From assembly GCA_030614505.1 (NCBI GenBank), contig JAUWTX010000146.1, positions 1-5,900 of the forward strand: 5,900 nucleotides of DNA. The letters run 5' to 3'. Under the pieces are notes generated by a model. That model was not told where the DNA came from. It worked only from the letters and a program-made list of their open reading frames with translations, and made no database searches. Positions within the stretch are counted from its first letter, which is position 1. Each line of letters begins with the position of its first letter. Origin of the DNA: Desulfuromonadales bacterium (GTDB lineage Bacteria; Desulfobacterota; Desulfuromonadia; Desulfuromonadales; BM103). Of this stretch, positions 5,819-5,900 are shown one piece after another. Made by a program: the position numbers and the translations under genes.

Positions 5819-5889
5819 TCCCGAGGTGTAATCGGGAATCCAGATTTAAAACCCATGGATCCCCGACAGAATCATTTAGGGATGGCAAC
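5811..5889. repeat. MITE/REP-like palindromic intergenic element (about 79 bp)
   Basis: The ends are imperfect inverted repeats: GTTGTCATTCCC at the left and GGGATGGCAAC at the right, whose complement reads GTTGCCATCCC. The left half contains a perfect 8-bp stem, ATTCCCGA (5817-5824) with TCGGGAAT (5832-5839), around a 7-base loop. The right half can pair ATCCC (5859-5863) with GGGAT (5879-5883). The two halves also mirror each other: GGGAATCCA (5834-5842) against TGGATCCCC (5857-5865 region), about a central A/T-rich stretch and CCATGG. I recognise the GTCATTCCCG...CGGGAATCCAG style from dispersed short palindromes in many proteobacterial genomes; copy number in this genome cannot be seen here. 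It has no coding capacity. It sits directly upstream of the M16 unit. Confidence 0.65.
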
Positions 5890-5900
5890 CGCTTTTGCCA

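Overview
The window is a compact, ordinary-looking bacterial chromosome segment. A didermic (Gram-negative) source is indicated by an LpxH-like lipid A enzyme, a lipoprotein with a lipobox and Sec signal peptides. The combination of a tandem pair of 'gate'/nucleoside-recognition half-proteins, a signal-peptide-bearing M16 peptidase pair and a YihY/BrkB protein with a winged-helix tail resembles what I know of Desulfuromonadales/Geobacter-type deltaproteobacteria. That placement is an inference from protein style, not a database result.

Layout from left to right. Positions 1-618 (minus strand) hold two tandem gate-domain membrane proteins overlapping by ATGA; the second runs off the left edge. 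Positions 619-676 are a short divergent spacer carrying a near-consensus sigma-70 promoter (TTGACA, 17-bp spacer, TATAGT) that fires rightward and probably gives an almost leaderless mRNA for the LpxH-like phosphatase at 677-1417. This gene converges on, and overlaps by 40 bp, the end of a leftward three-gene unit. Read 5' to 3' on the minus strand, that unit is a zinc M16 peptidase (5762-4275), a catalytically degenerate M16 lipoprotein (4278-2833, ATGA overlap), and a YihY-family membrane protein with a C-terminal Rrf2-like winged-helix domain (2760-1378, TTG start). A degenerate 23-bp tandem repeat (three copies) spans the stop codon of the second M16 gene and the gap before yihY. Positions 5811-5889, upstream of the M16 unit, hold a MITE/REP-like palindromic element.

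Functionally the two M16 proteins look like the two halves of one periplasmic heterodimeric protease. One supplies the zinc site and lacks the substrate-binding Arg/Tyr pair; the other has lost the zinc site and keeps the Arg/Tyr pair. LpxH-like and YihY proteins are both envelope proteins, so the neighbourhood has a cell-envelope flavour, but no direct functional link is shown by the sequence. I found no tRNA, rRNA, CRISPR array, transposase or phage gene, and nothing that looks like a new defence or mobile system. The most interesting items are the leaderless promoter arrangement, the split M16 active site, the Rrf2-like tail on YihY, and the two repeat structures.
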